From Thermoflexus hugenholtzii JAD2 (GTDB lineage Bacteria; Chloroflexota; Chloroflexia; Chloroflexales; Roseiflexaceae), in contig CAMCVW010000003.1 of assembly GCA_945881915.1 (NCBI GenBank), positions 80,346 to 144,345 on the forward strand: a stretch of 64,000 nt of DNA. Reading direction: 5' to 3'. Positions 26,377-36,623 of the stretch are shown here, one piece after another. Numbering within the stretch: position 1 is the stretch's first letter; each line of letters begins with the position of its first letter. A program made the position numbers and the translations under genes. The notes under the pieces are model-generated. The model saw only the letters and a list, made by a program, of their open reading frames with translations. It did not search any database and was not told the DNA's origin.

Positions 26377-28035
26377 ATGCAGGATAGTCATGTACGAATC
26401 TTTGATACGACGTTACGCGATGGCGAACAAGCACCTGGGTGCACGATGTCGCTCGAAGAAAAGCTCGAAATAGCACGTCAGCTACATCGTCTAGGTGTCG
26501 ATATCATTGAATCTGGCTTCCCTGCAGCATCACCCGGTGACTGGGCCGCAGTGCATCAAATCGCCAAAGAAGTAGGCACTGCTGATGGTCCGGTTATCTG
26601 CGCACTCGCGCGCGCCAATCGCGACGACATCGACAAAGCATGGACTGCTATACAGCCAGCTGTGAAAAAACGCATTCATACGTTTTTATCGTCGTCCGAC
26701 ATTCATATCGAATATCAGTTCAAATCCACTCGCGAAAAAATGCTCGAACGCGCTCGTGAAATGGTGCGGTATGCACGTTCACTCTGCGAAGATATCGAAT
26801 TTTCGCCCATGGATGCCAGCCGCTCCGACCCTGCCTATCTCCATCAAATGTTGACGGCTGTGGTTGCCGAAGGTGCAACGACCCTCAATATTCCTGATAC
26901 CGTCGGGTTCACTACGCCTGACGAATACGGCGAGATGATTCGTGGAATATTGGCAAACGTACCCGGTATCGAAAATTGCATCATATCAACGCATTGTCAC
27001 GATGACTTGGGTATGGCAGTGGCGAATAGTCTGGCAGGTGTACGAGCCGGTGCACGCCAAATCGAATGTACCATCAACGGTATCGGCGAGCGGGCTGGCA
27101 ATGCATCGCTGGAGGAAGTCGTGATGGCGTTGCACACGCGCAATGCATACTATGGCATATCTACCAATGTCGTAACCACGGAATTGACCCGCAGCAGTCG
27201 GTTACTCAGCTCCTTTATCGGCATTCCCGTCCCACCGAACAAAGCGATTGTGGGTGGCAACGCATTTGCGCACGAATCAGGCATTCATCAAGACGGCGTC
27301 CTCAAAAATCGGATGACCTATGAAATCATGAGCGCCGAGACGGTCGGACTCGACGGCAACATGCTCGTCCTCGGAAAACACTCTGGTCGACATGCATTCC
27401 GGTTAAAACTCTCCGCTATGGGGTTTGAACCAGACAACGATGACGAATTCCAAAAAGTATTTGAACGCTTCAAAGAGCTCTGCGACCGCAAGAAAAAAAT
27501 CGATGATCGTGATCTCGAAGCACTCATCACCGGTGAACATCATCGGGTGGAAGAAGTCTATAAACTGGAACACGTCCAGGTCATTACTGGTACCAGTCTG
27601 ACTCCTGTAGCGACGGTGCGACTCATTGACCAACAGGGGAATCCATATCTCGCTGCCGCCCACGGGACGGGCCCTGTGGATGCAATCTACAAAGCCATTG
27701 ACAGTGTCGTCAAACGCCCTGTCGAATTACTCGAGTTTTCGATAAACTCGGTGACTGAAGGTATCGATGCGGTCGCAGAGGTTTCCGTGCGCATTCGCGA
27801 CACTATCGCCGCCCAACAAGCCGCAGCAAATCCAGGGATTGACCTGTTCAGCGGATACGGCGTTCACACTGACACCATGGTCGCAGCCGCCGAAGCCTAT
27901 ATGGGCGCTTTAAATAAGTTACTCCAAGACCGCGGACGGCGTATCAACGACGAGAAATCGGCGTATGCAGATGGCTACGATCAATCAAAAACCGGCTACG
28001 CCATTGATTCATTCGCAAATACCGGTAAGCAGTAG
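26377..28035 (+). CDS. leuA: 2-isopropylmalate synthase
   Basis: A 552-residue enzyme condensing acetyl-CoA with 2-oxoisovalerate, the first leucine-specific step. The HMGL-like barrel has RIFDTTLRDGEQAPG at residues 7-21, the metal motif STHCHDDLGMAVANS and the GIGERAGN loop. A C-terminal LeuA regulatory domain (YKLEHVQVITGTSL to TEGIDAVAEVSVRI) should confer leucine feedback. AAAGGA lies before the ATG. Confidence 0.96.
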   Translation: MQDSHVRIFDTTLRDGEQAPGCTMSLEEKLEIARQLHRLGVDIIESGFPAASPGDWAAVHQIAKEVGTADGPVICALARANRDDIDKAWTAIQPAVKKRIHTFLSSSDIHIEYQFKSTREKMLERAREMVRYARSLCEDIEFSPMDASRSDPAYLHQMLTAVVAEGATTLNIPDTVGFTTPDEYGEMIRGILANVPGIENCIISTHCHDDLGMAVANSLAGVRAGARQIECTINGIGERAGNASLEEVVMALHTRNAYYGISTNVVTTELTRSSRLLSSFIGIPVPPNKAIVGGNAFAHESGIHQDGVLKNRMTYEIMSAETVGLDGNMLVLGKHSGRHAFRLKLSAMGFEPDNDDEFQKVFERFKELCDRKKKIDDRDLEALITGEHHRVEEVYKLEHVQVITGTSLTPVATVRLIDQQGNPYLAAAHGTGPVDAIYKAIDSVVKRPVELLEFSINSVTEGIDAVAEVSVRIRDTIAAQQAAANPGIDLFSGYGVHTDTMVAAAEAYMGALNKLLQDRGRRINDEKSAYADGYDQSKTGYAIDSFANTGKQ

Positions 28036-28046
28036 TTTCAGAAAGG

Positions 28047-28070
28047 CGCCGCAGGTACATGCCTGCGGCG
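28047..28070 (+). other. Hairpin at the translation start region of pheA
   Basis: CGCCGCAGG and CCTGCGGCG form a 9-bp stem with a loop (28056-28061) that contains an alternative in-frame ATG. No T-run follows. The structure lies between leuA and the chosen pheA start, so it may slow ribosome access or uncouple pheA from leuA. Confidence 0.6.
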
Positions 28071-28079
28071 TACGTTATC

Positions 28080-28910
28080 ATGCGCATTAGTTTTCTGGGC
28101 CCCGCTGGCACGTATAGCGAAATCGCAGCTCTTGCCTATGCTACGACATCCGATTCGGTTGTTGCCTGTACGTCGCACACCACTGTTGTGGCGGCTGTCG
28201 AAAACGGCGATGCAGATGTCGCCATGATGCCCATCGAAAACGTCCTCGAAGGGGCTATCACGGTAACTCTTGATTTACTCATCCACGAAACCGCTCTCCG
28301 GATCTGTGCCGAAACCGTCGTCCCGATAAAACATCAACTCCTTGGCCGTTTTGGATTTGACATAACATTAGCAAAAATCCTCTACGGACATCCACAATCG
28401 CTCGCACAGTGCCGTCATTTCATTGAATCTCACCTCCCGCATGTTACATCCGTCGCCTCATTGTCGAATAGTGCTGCGCCAGCTGATGCGTTGGCCTCGG
28501 CAGTGCCTGCTGTCGCAATAGGAACCGTACGTGCTGCCGAGTTGACGGGTACGTGTATTTTGGTTCCCGACATTCAAGACCGACATAACAATGTCACTCG
28601 TTTTGTTGCACTTGCACGACAAGACCATGTTCCGACCGGGAATGACAAAACGAGCTTGTGCTTTGGGTTCGATCGAGAAGATCAGCCTGGGCAGGTCGTA
28701 CGCGTCCTCGAAATTCTGGCCAAAGCAAACATCAACATGATTAAACTAGAATCTCGTCCTTCAAAAGCGGTGTTAGGCGAATATGTCTTTTTGGTTGATA
28801 TCAATGGCCACCGCGAAGATCCTCACATTGCCGAAGCACTCGCTGCTATGCAAACACAAACTGGCTTCCTCAAAATATTCGGGAGCTACCCGTGCTATGC
28901 AAAAGACTAA
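28080..28910 (+). CDS. pheA: Prephenate dehydratase
   Basis: A 276-residue monofunctional prephenate dehydratase that makes phenylpyruvate for phenylalanine. It starts at the family N-terminus (MRISFLGPAGTYSE) and includes the catalytic Thr motif NVTRF. A C-terminal ACT domain with ESRPSK binds phenylalanine for feedback. No chorismate mutase domain is fused. The chosen ATG has a poor Shine-Dalgarno; an in-frame ATG at 28059 inside the hairpin loop is an alternative. It is the last gene of the branched-chain operon, an unusual place for an aromatic gene. Confidence 0.93.
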   Translation: MRISFLGPAGTYSEIAALAYATTSDSVVACTSHTTVVAAVENGDADVAMMPIENVLEGAITVTLDLLIHETALRICAETVVPIKHQLLGRFGFDITLAKILYGHPQSLAQCRHFIESHLPHVTSVASLSNSAAPADALASAVPAVAIGTVRAAELTGTCILVPDIQDRHNNVTRFVALARQDHVPTGNDKTSLCFGFDREDQPGQVVRVLEILAKANINMIKLESRPSKAVLGEYVFLVDINGHREDPHIAEALAAMQTQTGFLKIFGSYPCYAKD

Positions 28911-30107
28911 AAACCATGTAGTACTTCCTTTCCTAAGACAAGATTCTGCGTGCTCGCACACACTGTGAAAGCATTTTCCGTTCGGAAGACGACACAATCA
29001 AAATTGCCAACCTCCTCGATGTCTGGGTGTAGCATGTGATGACCGGTACTGGCCTGTTTCTCACGTCAAAAACGCTGAGTTTTTTGCCGAATCGCGTACA
29101 TGAATTTTCTGACTGTGAAAATTGCCGAATTTGGCAGCTCGCGTCACCACAAAACACTTGTGACACAGGCCAAATATCCAAGAAACCCTATAGGCGTCAG
29201 CTCCCGTGGCACGTAGTGACGCAGAATTTCTGTCGCATGGTAACTTTTTAACGAACTACACGAATCGATATATTCGCATTATTGTGGCAATGTGGGGTGC
29301 TCTGTCATGTATGTGAATGAGTTAATCTCGGCGTACAACACCTTTTGATTGCTAGCTCATACATATGACTGGTCGGTCATAAGCATTTGCCGGCGGTCTG
29401 CGCCGCCGCAGGTACAATCCTGCGCTGTGACACAAACTGTCGATTACTATAAAAGGTATTACAACGGGTTTGCAGGATTCAAACGCGCATTCCTGACAGT
29501 GGGATGACGAATTCGGTCGGCATTCCGACAGATGAAGAAATATAATGTCGCCGAAATTATAGCTACTATCGCGGTGAGAGCCGTCAACGAATCGACTGTA
29601 CGCTGCAGCTGTAGGGATTGGCAGTCAACACATTCGCCATAGAAATCCATACAGATCTCGTCACAGGGTTTCTGATCGATGGTGTTTCGCTCGTTGAATA
29701 CATATTTTCATTTTTTGTACTCTAGGGCATCGTAGCTAACACTTGTGTATTGCAAATCACCCTAGGGAGCAAGTGATGGATACGGTTGGTTGCTCTGCCA
29801 GACTCTCGACGAGAGTGGCATGCATGATTGGTTGCGTGTGCATGGATTATCCGCCACCGGCTTACAGAATGCTCCATGACGGGGTACAACTGATGTGAGT
29901 GGTCAGCCTGCGAAGTGACCTCGGTATGATAGGTGATATCTCACATAGCACTGCCGATTGACACGTTTGCAGTGGTGAAAAAACTCACTGTATTCAGAAT
30001 GGCATGAATATGCGTAGCATTGGCCCGTACCATTAAACTGTTGTATGGTAAACTATCGAAGCATACCGTCGCAATGGGGTACAGGCAATTTTGAACAGGA
30101 GAAGTCG
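28911..30107. other. 1.2-kb intergenic region between pheA and ilvE
   Basis: No convincing gene. It contains a near-palindrome ATGACTGGTCGGTCAT at 29365-29380 that resembles TetR-type operators, a GC-rich inverted repeat near 29389-29411, and a 40-codon frame at 29776-29898 with GGGAG in front that encodes a Cys-rich peptide without known relatives. A possible extended -10 (TG-G-TAAACT, 30046-30054) lies before ilvE without a clear -35. Confidence 0.5.
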
Positions 30108-31019
30108 ATGTCGACAAAACAAATTTGGTTCAAAGGCAAGATGATTCCGTGGGAGCAAGCGAACGTGCACATCATGACGCATGCGCTCCACTATGGTTCA
30201 TCCATATTTGAAGGAATTCGTTCATACCCAACGCCGAATGGTGCAGCAATTTATCGATTGGGACCACACATCCGCCGGTTGTACGACTCATGCAAAATCT
30301 ACAGCATGGAGATCCCGTTCACCCCAGCCGAAATCACACAAGCCACCAAGGATGTCGTCCGTGTCAACAACATGACCAATGCCTACTTACGCCCACTTGT
30401 ATGGCGTGGTGAAGGACCATTGGGACTCGACGGCAAAGGGAATCCCATCGAAGCAATGGTCGCGGCAGTCGAGTGGGGCGCATATCTCGGTGCAGATGGC
30501 CTCAAAAACGGTGTTGACGTAGGTGTATCCTCATGGAACCGATTGGCATCTAACACCATACCGACGATGGCCAAAGCAGGCGGTAACTACCTGTCTTCGT
30601 TCCTCATCAAGAGCGAAGCATTGCGCAACGGCTACAACGAAGGCATTGCGCTCGATACACGTGGGAACGTCGCCGAAGGATCGGGGATGAACTTATTCGT
30701 TGTCCGTGACGGCGTCCTGTACACCCCACCAATTACTGCAAATATTTTGCCCGGTATCACCCGCGATTCCATCATGAAGATAGCCAAAGATCTGAAAATT
30801 GAAGTACGCGAAACCGAAATGCAGCGTGAGGCATTGTACATTGCCGACGAACTGTTCTTCTGTGGTACTGCAGCCGAAGTCACTCCAATCCGTTCGGTCG
30901 ACCGTGTAACCGTAGGCGCCGGCAAAATCGGTGAAATCACCAATGCCATCCAAGAGCATTTCTTTGGATTGTTTGCTGGTAAGGTCGATGATAAGCACGG
31001 CTGGTTGGACTACATCTAG
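30108..31019 (+). CDS. ilvE: Branched-chain amino acid aminotransferase
   Basis: A 303-residue fold-type IV PLP enzyme performing the last step of Leu, Ile and Val synthesis. [23 protein letters not shown] is the typical N-terminus (shown in part), the Schiff-base Lys lies in [11 protein letters not shown], and [10 protein letters not shown] and the C-terminal GTAAEVTPI complete the signature. AGGAGA precedes the ATG. It begins a second block, ilvE-leuC-small membrane protein-leuD-leuB, separated from the first by 1.2 kb. Confidence 0.97.
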   Translation: MSTKQIWFKGKMIPWEQANVHIMTHALHYGSSIFEGIRSYPTPNGAAIYRLGPHIRRLYDSCKIYSMEIPFTPAEITQATKDVVRVNNMTNAYLRPLVWRGEGPLGLDGKGNPIEAMVAAVEWGAYLGADGLKNGVDVGVSSWNRLASNTIPTMAKAGGNYLSSFLIKSEALRNGYNEGIALDTRGNVAEGSGMNLFVVRDGVLYTPPITANILPGITRDSIMKIAKDLKIEVRETEMQREALYIADELFFCGTAAEVTPIRSVDRVTVGAGKIGEITNAIQEHFFGLFAGKVDDKHGWLDYI

Positions 31020-31081
31020 GCATTCATCCTGAGTGGTGGGGAGCAATCCCCACCACGGTTTTGCATGTGAGGAACTGGCAA

Positions 31082-32506
31082 ATGACCACTGCGCCGCAGA
31101 CATTGTTCGAAAAAATCTGGAACCGGCATATTGTCCGTCCTGAGACCAGCGAGACCCCGGCTGTCCTCTACGTAGACCTCCATTTGGTCCATGAAGTGAC
31201 GTCGCCCCAGGCATTCACAGAACTGCGTGAACGTGGCCTGAAGGTGCGCCGTCCGGCACAAACAATTGCAACCATGGATCATTCTACGCCGACGACCCCC
31301 CGTGGCAGTGATGGGATCATTCCCGTGCTCGATGCACAGGCGCAGATACAACTCAACCAACTCGAAAAAAACTGTATTGATTTTGGTATTCCCCTGTTTG
31401 CCATTGGGACCGAAAATCAAGGGATCGTCCATGTCATTGGACCCGAACAAGGGCTCACTCAGCCAGGGATGACAATCGTCTGCGGTGACAGTCACACCAG
31501 CACGCATGGTGCATTTGGTGCACTCGCATTTGGTATCGGCACATCCGAAGTCGGTCACGTACTTGCCACGCAATGTCTCTTGCAGAGTCGCCCGAAAACG
31601 ATGGAAGTGCGTATCACCGGTACGCTGCGCCCAGGTGTGGGAGCAAAAGACATAATTTTGGCAATTATCGCCAAAATCGGTATCGGCGGCGGTACCGGCT
31701 ATGTGTTTGAGTATACCGGCTCCGCGATTCGTGGGCTGAGCATGGAAGAACGCATGACGGTCTGCAATATGTCGATCGAAGGCGGCGCACGCGCCGGACT
31801 CATCGCGCCAGATCACGTCACTTTTGACTACATCAAAGGCCGTCCACGTGCACCGCAGGGTACCGCTTGGGACGCCGCTGTCGCCGACTGGGCAACCTTA
31901 GTCACCGATGCGGATGCTGCTTATGATGCGACGATTGAACTCGATGCCGATACGTTGACTCCGATGATTACGTACGGCACGAACCCGGGGATGGGTATCC
32001 CAATTACTGGTACAGTCCCGACCCGGGCCGACATGGCGGATGAGCAATCGAAAGCAGGCCTCGAAAAAGCGCTCAAATATATGGACCTGCAAGAGGGTCA
32101 ATCCCTCATCGGCAAGAAAATCGATGTCGTCTTCATTGGTAGCTGCACAAATTCTCGCATATCGGATCTGCGCCAGGCTGCCAGTGTGATGAAGGGCCGA
32201 CGTGTCGATTCCAATGTCCGTGTGCTGGTTGTGCCAGGTTCTGCACAAGTCAAAAAACAGGCAGAAGCAGAAGGGCTCGACAAGATTTTCACCGCTGCTG
32301 GTGCAGAATGGCGTGAAGCAGGGTGTTCGATGTGTATTGCCATGAACGGCGACCAGCTGAGCCCTGGGCAATACGCAGTATCAACCAGCAACCGCAATTT
32401 CGAAGGACGTCAAGGGAAGGGTGGTCGGACATTTTTGGCGAGTCCGCTCACCGCCGCCGCCACTGCAATTTCAGGAGCAATCTGTGACCCACGCGACATC
32501 CGCTAA
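31082..32506 (+). CDS. leuC: 3-isopropylmalate dehydratase, large subunit
   Basis: A 474-residue aconitase-family protein. It has [19 protein letters not shown] substrate residues ([10 protein letters not shown]) and three Fe-S cysteines, in [11 protein letters not shown] and [10 protein letters not shown]. It isomerises 2- to 3-isopropylmalate together with LeuD. GAGGAA precedes the ATG. Its last 23 nt overlap a small membrane-protein gene rather than leuD, which is unusual. Confidence 0.97.
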   Translation: MTTAPQTLFEKIWNRHIVRPETSETPAVLYVDLHLVHEVTSPQAFTELRERGLKVRRPAQTIATMDHSTPTTPRGSDGIIPVLDAQAQIQLNQLEKNCIDFGIPLFAIGTENQGIVHVIGPEQGLTQPGMTIVCGDSHTSTHGAFGALAFGIGTSEVGHVLATQCLLQSRPKTMEVRITGTLRPGVGAKDIILAIIAKIGIGGGTGYVFEYTGSAIRGLSMEERMTVCNMSIEGGARAGLIAPDHVTFDYIKGRPRAPQGTAWDAAVADWATLVTDADAAYDATIELDADTLTPMITYGTNPGMGIPITGTVPTRADMADEQSKAGLEKALKYMDLQEGQSLIGKKIDVVFIGSCTNSRISDLRQAASVMKGRRVDSNVRVLVVPGSAQVKKQAEAEGLDKIFTAAGAEWREAGCSMCIAMNGDQLSPGQYAVSTSNRNFEGRQGKGGRTFLASPLTAAATAISGAICDPRDIR

Positions 32507-32735
32507 AGATTTCACTGAACCGCGTATTCCGTTGTGGCTCGGGATAGCTCCGTTGGGACTCATCCTCGTAGGGCTTGGCTTTAGCATCGCCGGTGATGCG
32601 GTAGTCCGCAAAATCAAACAACAATCATGGTTTTTGCGAGGGACGTTGGGCCTCATTTTGCTCAACAGCGGCATCAGTGTTGTCGGCGAAGCAGTGCGTA
32701 TGCGCATTCATGCCGATCTCGATATTCAGCGATAG
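32484..32735 (+). CDS. Small two-helix membrane protein between leuC and leuD
   Basis: An 83-residue protein starting at GTG with AGGAG at 32473-32477 inside the end of leuC. Two hydrophobic segments ([21 protein letters not shown] and [21 protein letters not shown], quoted in part) flank a basic loop [12 protein letters not shown]. It overlaps leuC by 23 nt and ends 9 bp before leuD, so it is inside the operon and translated. I do not recognise it. It does not resemble LeuC or LeuD sequence and should sit in the cytoplasmic membrane. Confidence 0.75.
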   Translation: MTHATSAKDFTEPRIPLWLGIAPLGLILVGLGFSIAGDAVVRKIKQQSWFLRGTLGLILLNSGISVVGEAVRMRIHADLDIQR

Positions 32736-32744
32736 GACGAATCG

Positions 32745-33359
32745 ATGGAATCATTCAAGCCATATACCGCACGCTATGCCGTGCTGCCGGTCGAGAACAT
32801 CGACACGGACCAGATAATCCCCGCCCGCTTCCTCAAGACGACGAATAAGGTCGGATTGGGAGAAATGCTGTTTTCGGACTGGCGCTACACCGACGCCGGT
32901 GGACCGAATCCCGATTTCATCATCAATAAACCCGAATACCAAGGCGTCGAAGTGTTGGTGGCCGGGAATAACTTCGGCTGTGGATCATCCCGAGAACACG
33001 CACCCTGGGCACTGCAAGGATACGGGTTCAAAGCGGTATTGAGTACGTATTTTGCCGACATTTTTCGCAATAACTCGCTGAAAAACGGATTAATCCCGAT
33101 CATCATCAGTGAAGAAACCTACCAAAAACTCGTCGCCGCTGATGCGGAGGCTGCGGGAGAAGTCGAGATTTCGGTTGACTTGGCTTCACAGACAGTTACC
33201 CTCCCGGATGGAGAGAAAGTCCACTTCCCCATTGAACCATTTGCCAAGTTCTGTGTGTTGAACGGCGTCGATCAACTCGGCTTCTTAGTTTTGGCTGACG
33301 CTGACCTGACGGCATATGAATCCGCACACGCTGCACGCGTCAATACTGCAGGACTCTGA
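32745..33359 (+). CDS. leuD: 3-isopropylmalate dehydratase, small subunit
   Basis: A 204-residue swivel-domain partner of Leu[17 protein letters not shown] near the N-terminus and [15 protein letters not shown] are the diagnostic substrate-binding segments. Its stop TGA shares one base with the leuB start, so leuD and leuB are coupled. Confidence 0.97.
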   Translation: MESFKPYTARYAVLPVENIDTDQIIPARFLKTTNKVGLGEMLFSDWRYTDAGGPNPDFIINKPEYQGVEVLVAGNNFGCGSSREHAPWALQGYGFKAVLSTYFADIFRNNSLKNGLIPIIISEETYQKLVAADAEAAGEVEISVDLASQTVTLPDGEKVHFPIEPFAKFCVLNGVDQLGFLVLADADLTAYESAHAARVNTAGL

Positions 33360-34453
33360 TGAACGCAACAATCACAACACTTCCCGGTGATGGAATTGGC
33401 CCAGAAGTCGTCGCACAGGGCGTTGCAGCCCTGAACCAGGTTGCAGCAGTTTTCGGCCATACCTTCACCCTCAAAACAGCACTGCTCGGTGGGTGTGCCA
33501 TCGACGAGACGGGCACTGCATTACCACAGGTAACAATCGACGCGTGCACTGCATCTGACGCCGTACTCTTGGGTGCGGTGGGAGGACCGAAGTGGGACAA
33601 TCCAGCTGCTAAAGTACGCCCGGAACAAGGATTGTTGGGAATTCGCAAGGCACTTGGTCTGTATGCGAACCTGCGTCCCGTCACGATCCATGAACAGTTG
33701 ATTCCTGCATCTCCGCTGCGCCCAGATTTACTGGTCGGGGTAGATATGGTCGTCGTGCGCGAGTTAACGGGTGGTATCTATTTTGGTGAAAAGCGCCGTG
33801 AAGCACATGCCTCAGGTGAATTGGCAATCGACACCTGCGTCTACACGACAGGTGAGATTGAACGTATCATTCGTGCAGCTGCAGTGATTGCTCGGGGACG
33901 CAAGAAGAAGCTCGTGTCGGTTGATAAAGCAAATGTGCTCGAAACGTCACGTCTGTGGCGCTCCGTAACTACCCGGGTTATGAAGGATGAATTCCCCGAT
34001 GTGACGCTGGAACACATGCTTGTTGATTCCTGTGCAATGCATCTGATTCGGCGCCCTGCAGACTTCGATGTCATCGTGACCGAAAACATGTTCGGAGATA
34101 TCCTTACCGACGAAGCCTCGCAATTGGCCGGATCTATGGGAATGCTCCCATCAGCATCCCTCGGTGCTGATGGGACAGGTCCGACACGGATGGGTCTGTA
34201 TGAACCCATTCACGGGTCCGCTCCTGATATTGCAGGCAAAGGAATCGCTAATCCCATGGCCACGATTCTTTCGGTAGCGCTGTTGTTGCGTCATTCACTG
34301 CATCTCGAATCGGAAGCACAGGCGGTCGAACGTGCTGTTTATGCGACACTCGAAGCGGGAATTGCAACAGGAGATGTGGCAGCCAAGGGAATGACCCGTA
34401 GCACGACCTCGCAGGTTGGCGCAGCTATTGTTGCGCGTATCGCGCGTACCTGA
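33359..34453 (+). CDS. leuB: 3-isopropylmalate dehydrogenase
   Basis: A 364-residue NAD-dependent decarboxylating dehydrogenase. [11 protein letters not shown] at the N-terminus, [13 protein letters not shown], and the metal-binding [21 protein letters not shown] region (DILTDE) are intact, as is the adenosine loop [17 protein letters not shown]. It catalyses the last leucine-specific oxidation. It starts on the leuD stop codon. Confidence 0.98.
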   Translation: MNATITTLPGDGIGPEVVAQGVAALNQVAAVFGHTFTLKTALLGGCAIDETGTALPQVTIDACTASDAVLLGAVGGPKWDNPAAKVRPEQGLLGIRKALGLYANLRPVTIHEQLIPASPLRPDLLVGVDMVVVRELTGGIYFGEKRREAHASGELAIDTCVYTTGEIERIIRAAAVIARGRKKKLVSVDKANVLETSRLWRSVTTRVMKDEFPDVTLEHMLVDSCAMHLIRRPADFDVIVTENMFGDILTDEASQLAGSMGMLPSASLGADGTGPTRMGLYEPIHGSAPDIAGKGIANPMATILSVALLLRHSLHLESEAQAVERAVYATLEAGIATGDVAAKGMTRSTTSQVGAAIVARIART

Positions 34454-34457
34454 CACC

Positions 34458-35213
34458 ATGCAACCACGCATCTCGATTCTCGATGTAGCCGTTGATGATG
34501 TAACCGAGCAAGAAGCGGTTATTGCTGTCGACGGCTATATTCGCAGTGGTGAACCGCACCAAATCGTCACGCTGAACCCAGAATTCATCATGTCTGCGCA
34601 AAAGAATGCACACATCATGCACGTGTTGAATCATGCGAGCATGTCCACACCCGATGGGGTAGGAATACTGTGGGCCGCACGATACTTGGGCACGCCGATA
34701 CGCGAGCGTGTCACTGGCGTTTCACTGGTGGAGCGTCTTGCTAGGGAATCAGTACAACGTGGCTGGCGGCTGTTTTTCCTGGGATCTGCACCTGGGATTG
34801 CAGAACGAGCAGCTCAACTGCTCCAGAATCGGTATCCCGGACTGCGTATTGCAGGGACATATGCAGGTTCACCCAAAATAGCCGATGAACAGCATATCCA
34901 TACCCACATCCAAGATACACAAACCGACATCCTGTTAGTAGCATATGGGCACCCAAATCAAGAACTCTGGATCGCACGCAATCAATCAAAACTAGGCATC
35001 CCTGTTGCAATTGGTGTAGGCGGAACATTTGACGAGCTCGTGGGCACGGTCAAGCCAGCCCCGGAATGGATGCATCGGCTTGGGCTAAAATGGTTATGGC
35101 GGCTCGTCATACAACCTGAGCGGTACAAGCGTATATTCACAGCCGTTGTCCTGTTTCCCCTTGCTGTCTTCTATCGTCAAATATTGCAGAGACGAGTTCG
35201 CCGAATTCTGTAA
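34458..35213 (+). CDS. WecG/TagA/CpsF family glycosyltransferase
   Basis: A 251-residue glycosyltransferase family 26 protein. It has the N-terminal VTLNPEFIMSAQK, the catalytic TPDGVGILWAARYLG, the VAYGHPNQELWI core and the C-terminal VGGTFDELVGTVKPAPEW with the basic LVIQPERYKR membrane-contact tail. The family transfers N-acetylmannosamine-type sugars to undecaprenyl lipid intermediates at the inner membrane face. The ATG lies 4 bp after the leuB stop without a clear Shine-Dalgarno, so it may depend on readthrough from leuB. Confidence 0.92.
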   Translation: MQPRISILDVAVDDVTEQEAVIAVDGYIRSGEPHQIVTLNPEFIMSAQKNAHIMHVLNHASMSTPDGVGILWAARYLGTPIRERVTGVSLVERLARESVQRGWRLFFLGSAPGIAERAAQLLQNRYPGLRIAGTYAGSPKIADEQHIHTHIQDTQTDILLVAYGHPNQELWIARNQSKLGIPVAIGVGGTFDELVGTVKPAPEWMHRLGLKWLWRLVIQPERYKRIFTAVVLFPLAVFYRQILQRRVRRIL

Positions 35214-35227
35214 CAGACGGATATCAC

Positions 35228-35995
35228 ATGGCCAATAGTGCATCAGGTCGAACGTTTCGTATCGTCCCAATTATTTCCGTTTTCATGTTTTTGAGCACAT
35301 GGGAAGTAGCCTGTTTACTCTTTGGTCTGCCACGATACCTTTTACCTGCACCGCACGAAGTATTGGTACGACTTTTTTTTGAAATCCATACTTTCTTGAT
35401 GTGGCAACATATATGGGCAACATTTTCTGTTGCTCTTGTGGGTATGTGCATCGCGTTATGCATCGGAATTATATTTGGCTGGGCAAGTTTTCATTCGAAG
35501 CTCTTCCAAGACGCAACACAGTGGGTCGTCATTAGTACCCAAGCGGTACCCGTCATTGCGATAGCCCCGCTGTTTTTTCTCTGGGTACAAAGTGAATACT
35601 GGTCAAGAGTCATGGTTACCGTTGTCATAACGTTTTTCCCGCTGTTTTCGTCCACCTATACCGCACTCCAACGTATTCCCAGAGAATTACGTGAGGTTGC
35701 AAGTCTCGAAGGGTATACACGCCAACAAGCGTGGCACACCTACGAAGCTGCATTGGCAGCGCCGGTGATTTTTGCAGGCGTGCGTACGAGTATGGTACTT
35801 GCGACAACAGGCGCCGTGGTCGGTGAGTACTTAGGTGGACGATATGGCCTTGGTGCGTTGATTAATATAGCCAGGGGTATGTTCGATACAACGTTAGTTT
35901 TTGTGGCTATCGTCATTCTGATTACGATGACACTCTGTTTTTCGTTCCTTTTTCATACCGTCGAAACATGGGTTCTGCGCGCATTCGACGATTGA
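35228..35995 (+). CDS. ABC transporter permease (TauC/SsuC/RibX-like)
   Basis: A 255-residue permease with six predicted helices and the cytoplasmic EAA loop (EVASLEGYTRQQAWHTYEAALAAPV, quoted in part), the NMT1/TauT-type layout. LPAPHEVLVRLFF at the N-terminus is also typical. With the lipoprotein at 36624 it forms a binding-protein-dependent importer, but no ATPase gene is present. The start lies 14 bp after the glycosyltransferase stop with a weak Shine-Dalgarno. Confidence 0.88.
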   Translation: MANSASGRTFRIVPIISVFMFLSTWEVACLLFGLPRYLLPAPHEVLVRLFFEIHTFLMWQHIWATFSVALVGMCIALCIGIIFGWASFHSKLFQDATQWVVISTQAVPVIAIAPLFFLWVQSEYWSRVMVTVVITFFPLFSSTYTALQRIPRELREVASLEGYTRQQAWHTYEAALAAPVIFAGVRTSMVLATTGAVVGEYLGGRYGLGALINIARGMFDTTLVFVAIVILITMTLCFSFLFHTVETWVLRAFDD

Positions 35996-36027
35996 TGAAT
36001 GAGTTTCTTTTCAACAAGGACGATTCG

Positions 36028-36549
36028 GTGGAAAACAGAGATTATGCATTGGCTTCCGATCGACTTGTCTTTCGTACCCTTCGCTCGGATGATCATGGTG
36101 TGGTCTATCGGCAGTTTTCAGACAGCGACATGTGTACCTTTTTTTCAGATCCGCCATGTACATCGGACGAGGCGGCAGATATCATCACGCATTATGGCAG
36201 TCCGGATGTATCAAAACGGTATGCGCGGTGGGGAATGTACCTTCGTACGGATGGTTCTTTTGTCGGAACGTGCGGGTACCACTTCTTGGACCGAGATAGA
36301 GCTCAGGTTGAAATTGGCTATGATGTTTGGAAAGAGTACTGGCGAATGGGCTTTGCAACAGAAGCGGTTACGGCACTCTGTGGGATGCTTTTTGCCATAT
36401 TTCCGGTGAATACGATATATGCGCTGATTGACCCAGCCAATGTTGCTTCCATCGCTGTCGCCCGTAACATTGGGTTTACAGAGAGTCCGTTGCTGCGTGA
36501 AACAAGCGATGGCCTGTTTCTCTGTATGGCATTGAGGAAACCAAAGTGA
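36028..36549 (+). CDS. GNAT N-acetyltransferase, RimJ/RimL type
   Basis: A 173-residue acetyltransferase: LVFRTLRSDDHGVVY, then VEIGYDVWKEYWRMGFATEA with the acetyl-CoA pyrophosphate loop (R-x-G-F-A-T-E), and NVASIAVARNIGF. I chose the GTG at 36028 because AAGGA lies 7 bp ahead of it. An in-frame ATG at 35995 overlapping the permease stop by one base is the alternative and would add 11 residues. It sits between the permease and its binding protein. Confidence 0.82.
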   Translation: MENRDYALASDRLVFRTLRSDDHGVVYRQFSDSDMCTFFSDPPCTSDEAADIITHYGSPDVSKRYARWGMYLRTDGSFVGTCGYHFLDRDRAQVEIGYDVWKEYWRMGFATEAVTALCGMLFAIFPVNTIYALIDPANVASIAVARNIGFTESPLLRETSDGLFLCMALRKPK

Positions 36550-36623
36550 TTACGCACACCTTTCGCACAGCTTTTGCTTATATCTTGTATACTGTTAGTA
36601 TTCTTGTACACGAGGTGAAGACA

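Noticed and set aside
29776..29898. 40-codon ORF with GGGAG upstream
   Set aside because: Has a plausible ribosome site but no terminator or amino acid bias as in a leader peptide, and no relatives I recognise; too weak to call.
31016..31816. 266-codon open frame on the minus strand
   Set aside because: Antisense to leuC, whose Fe-S and substrate motifs are intact on the plus strand.
35100..35228. FMN or TPP riboswitch in front of the RibXY-like permease
   Set aside because: No conserved riboswitch boxes are visible; the permease starts 14 bp after the glycosyltransferase gene.
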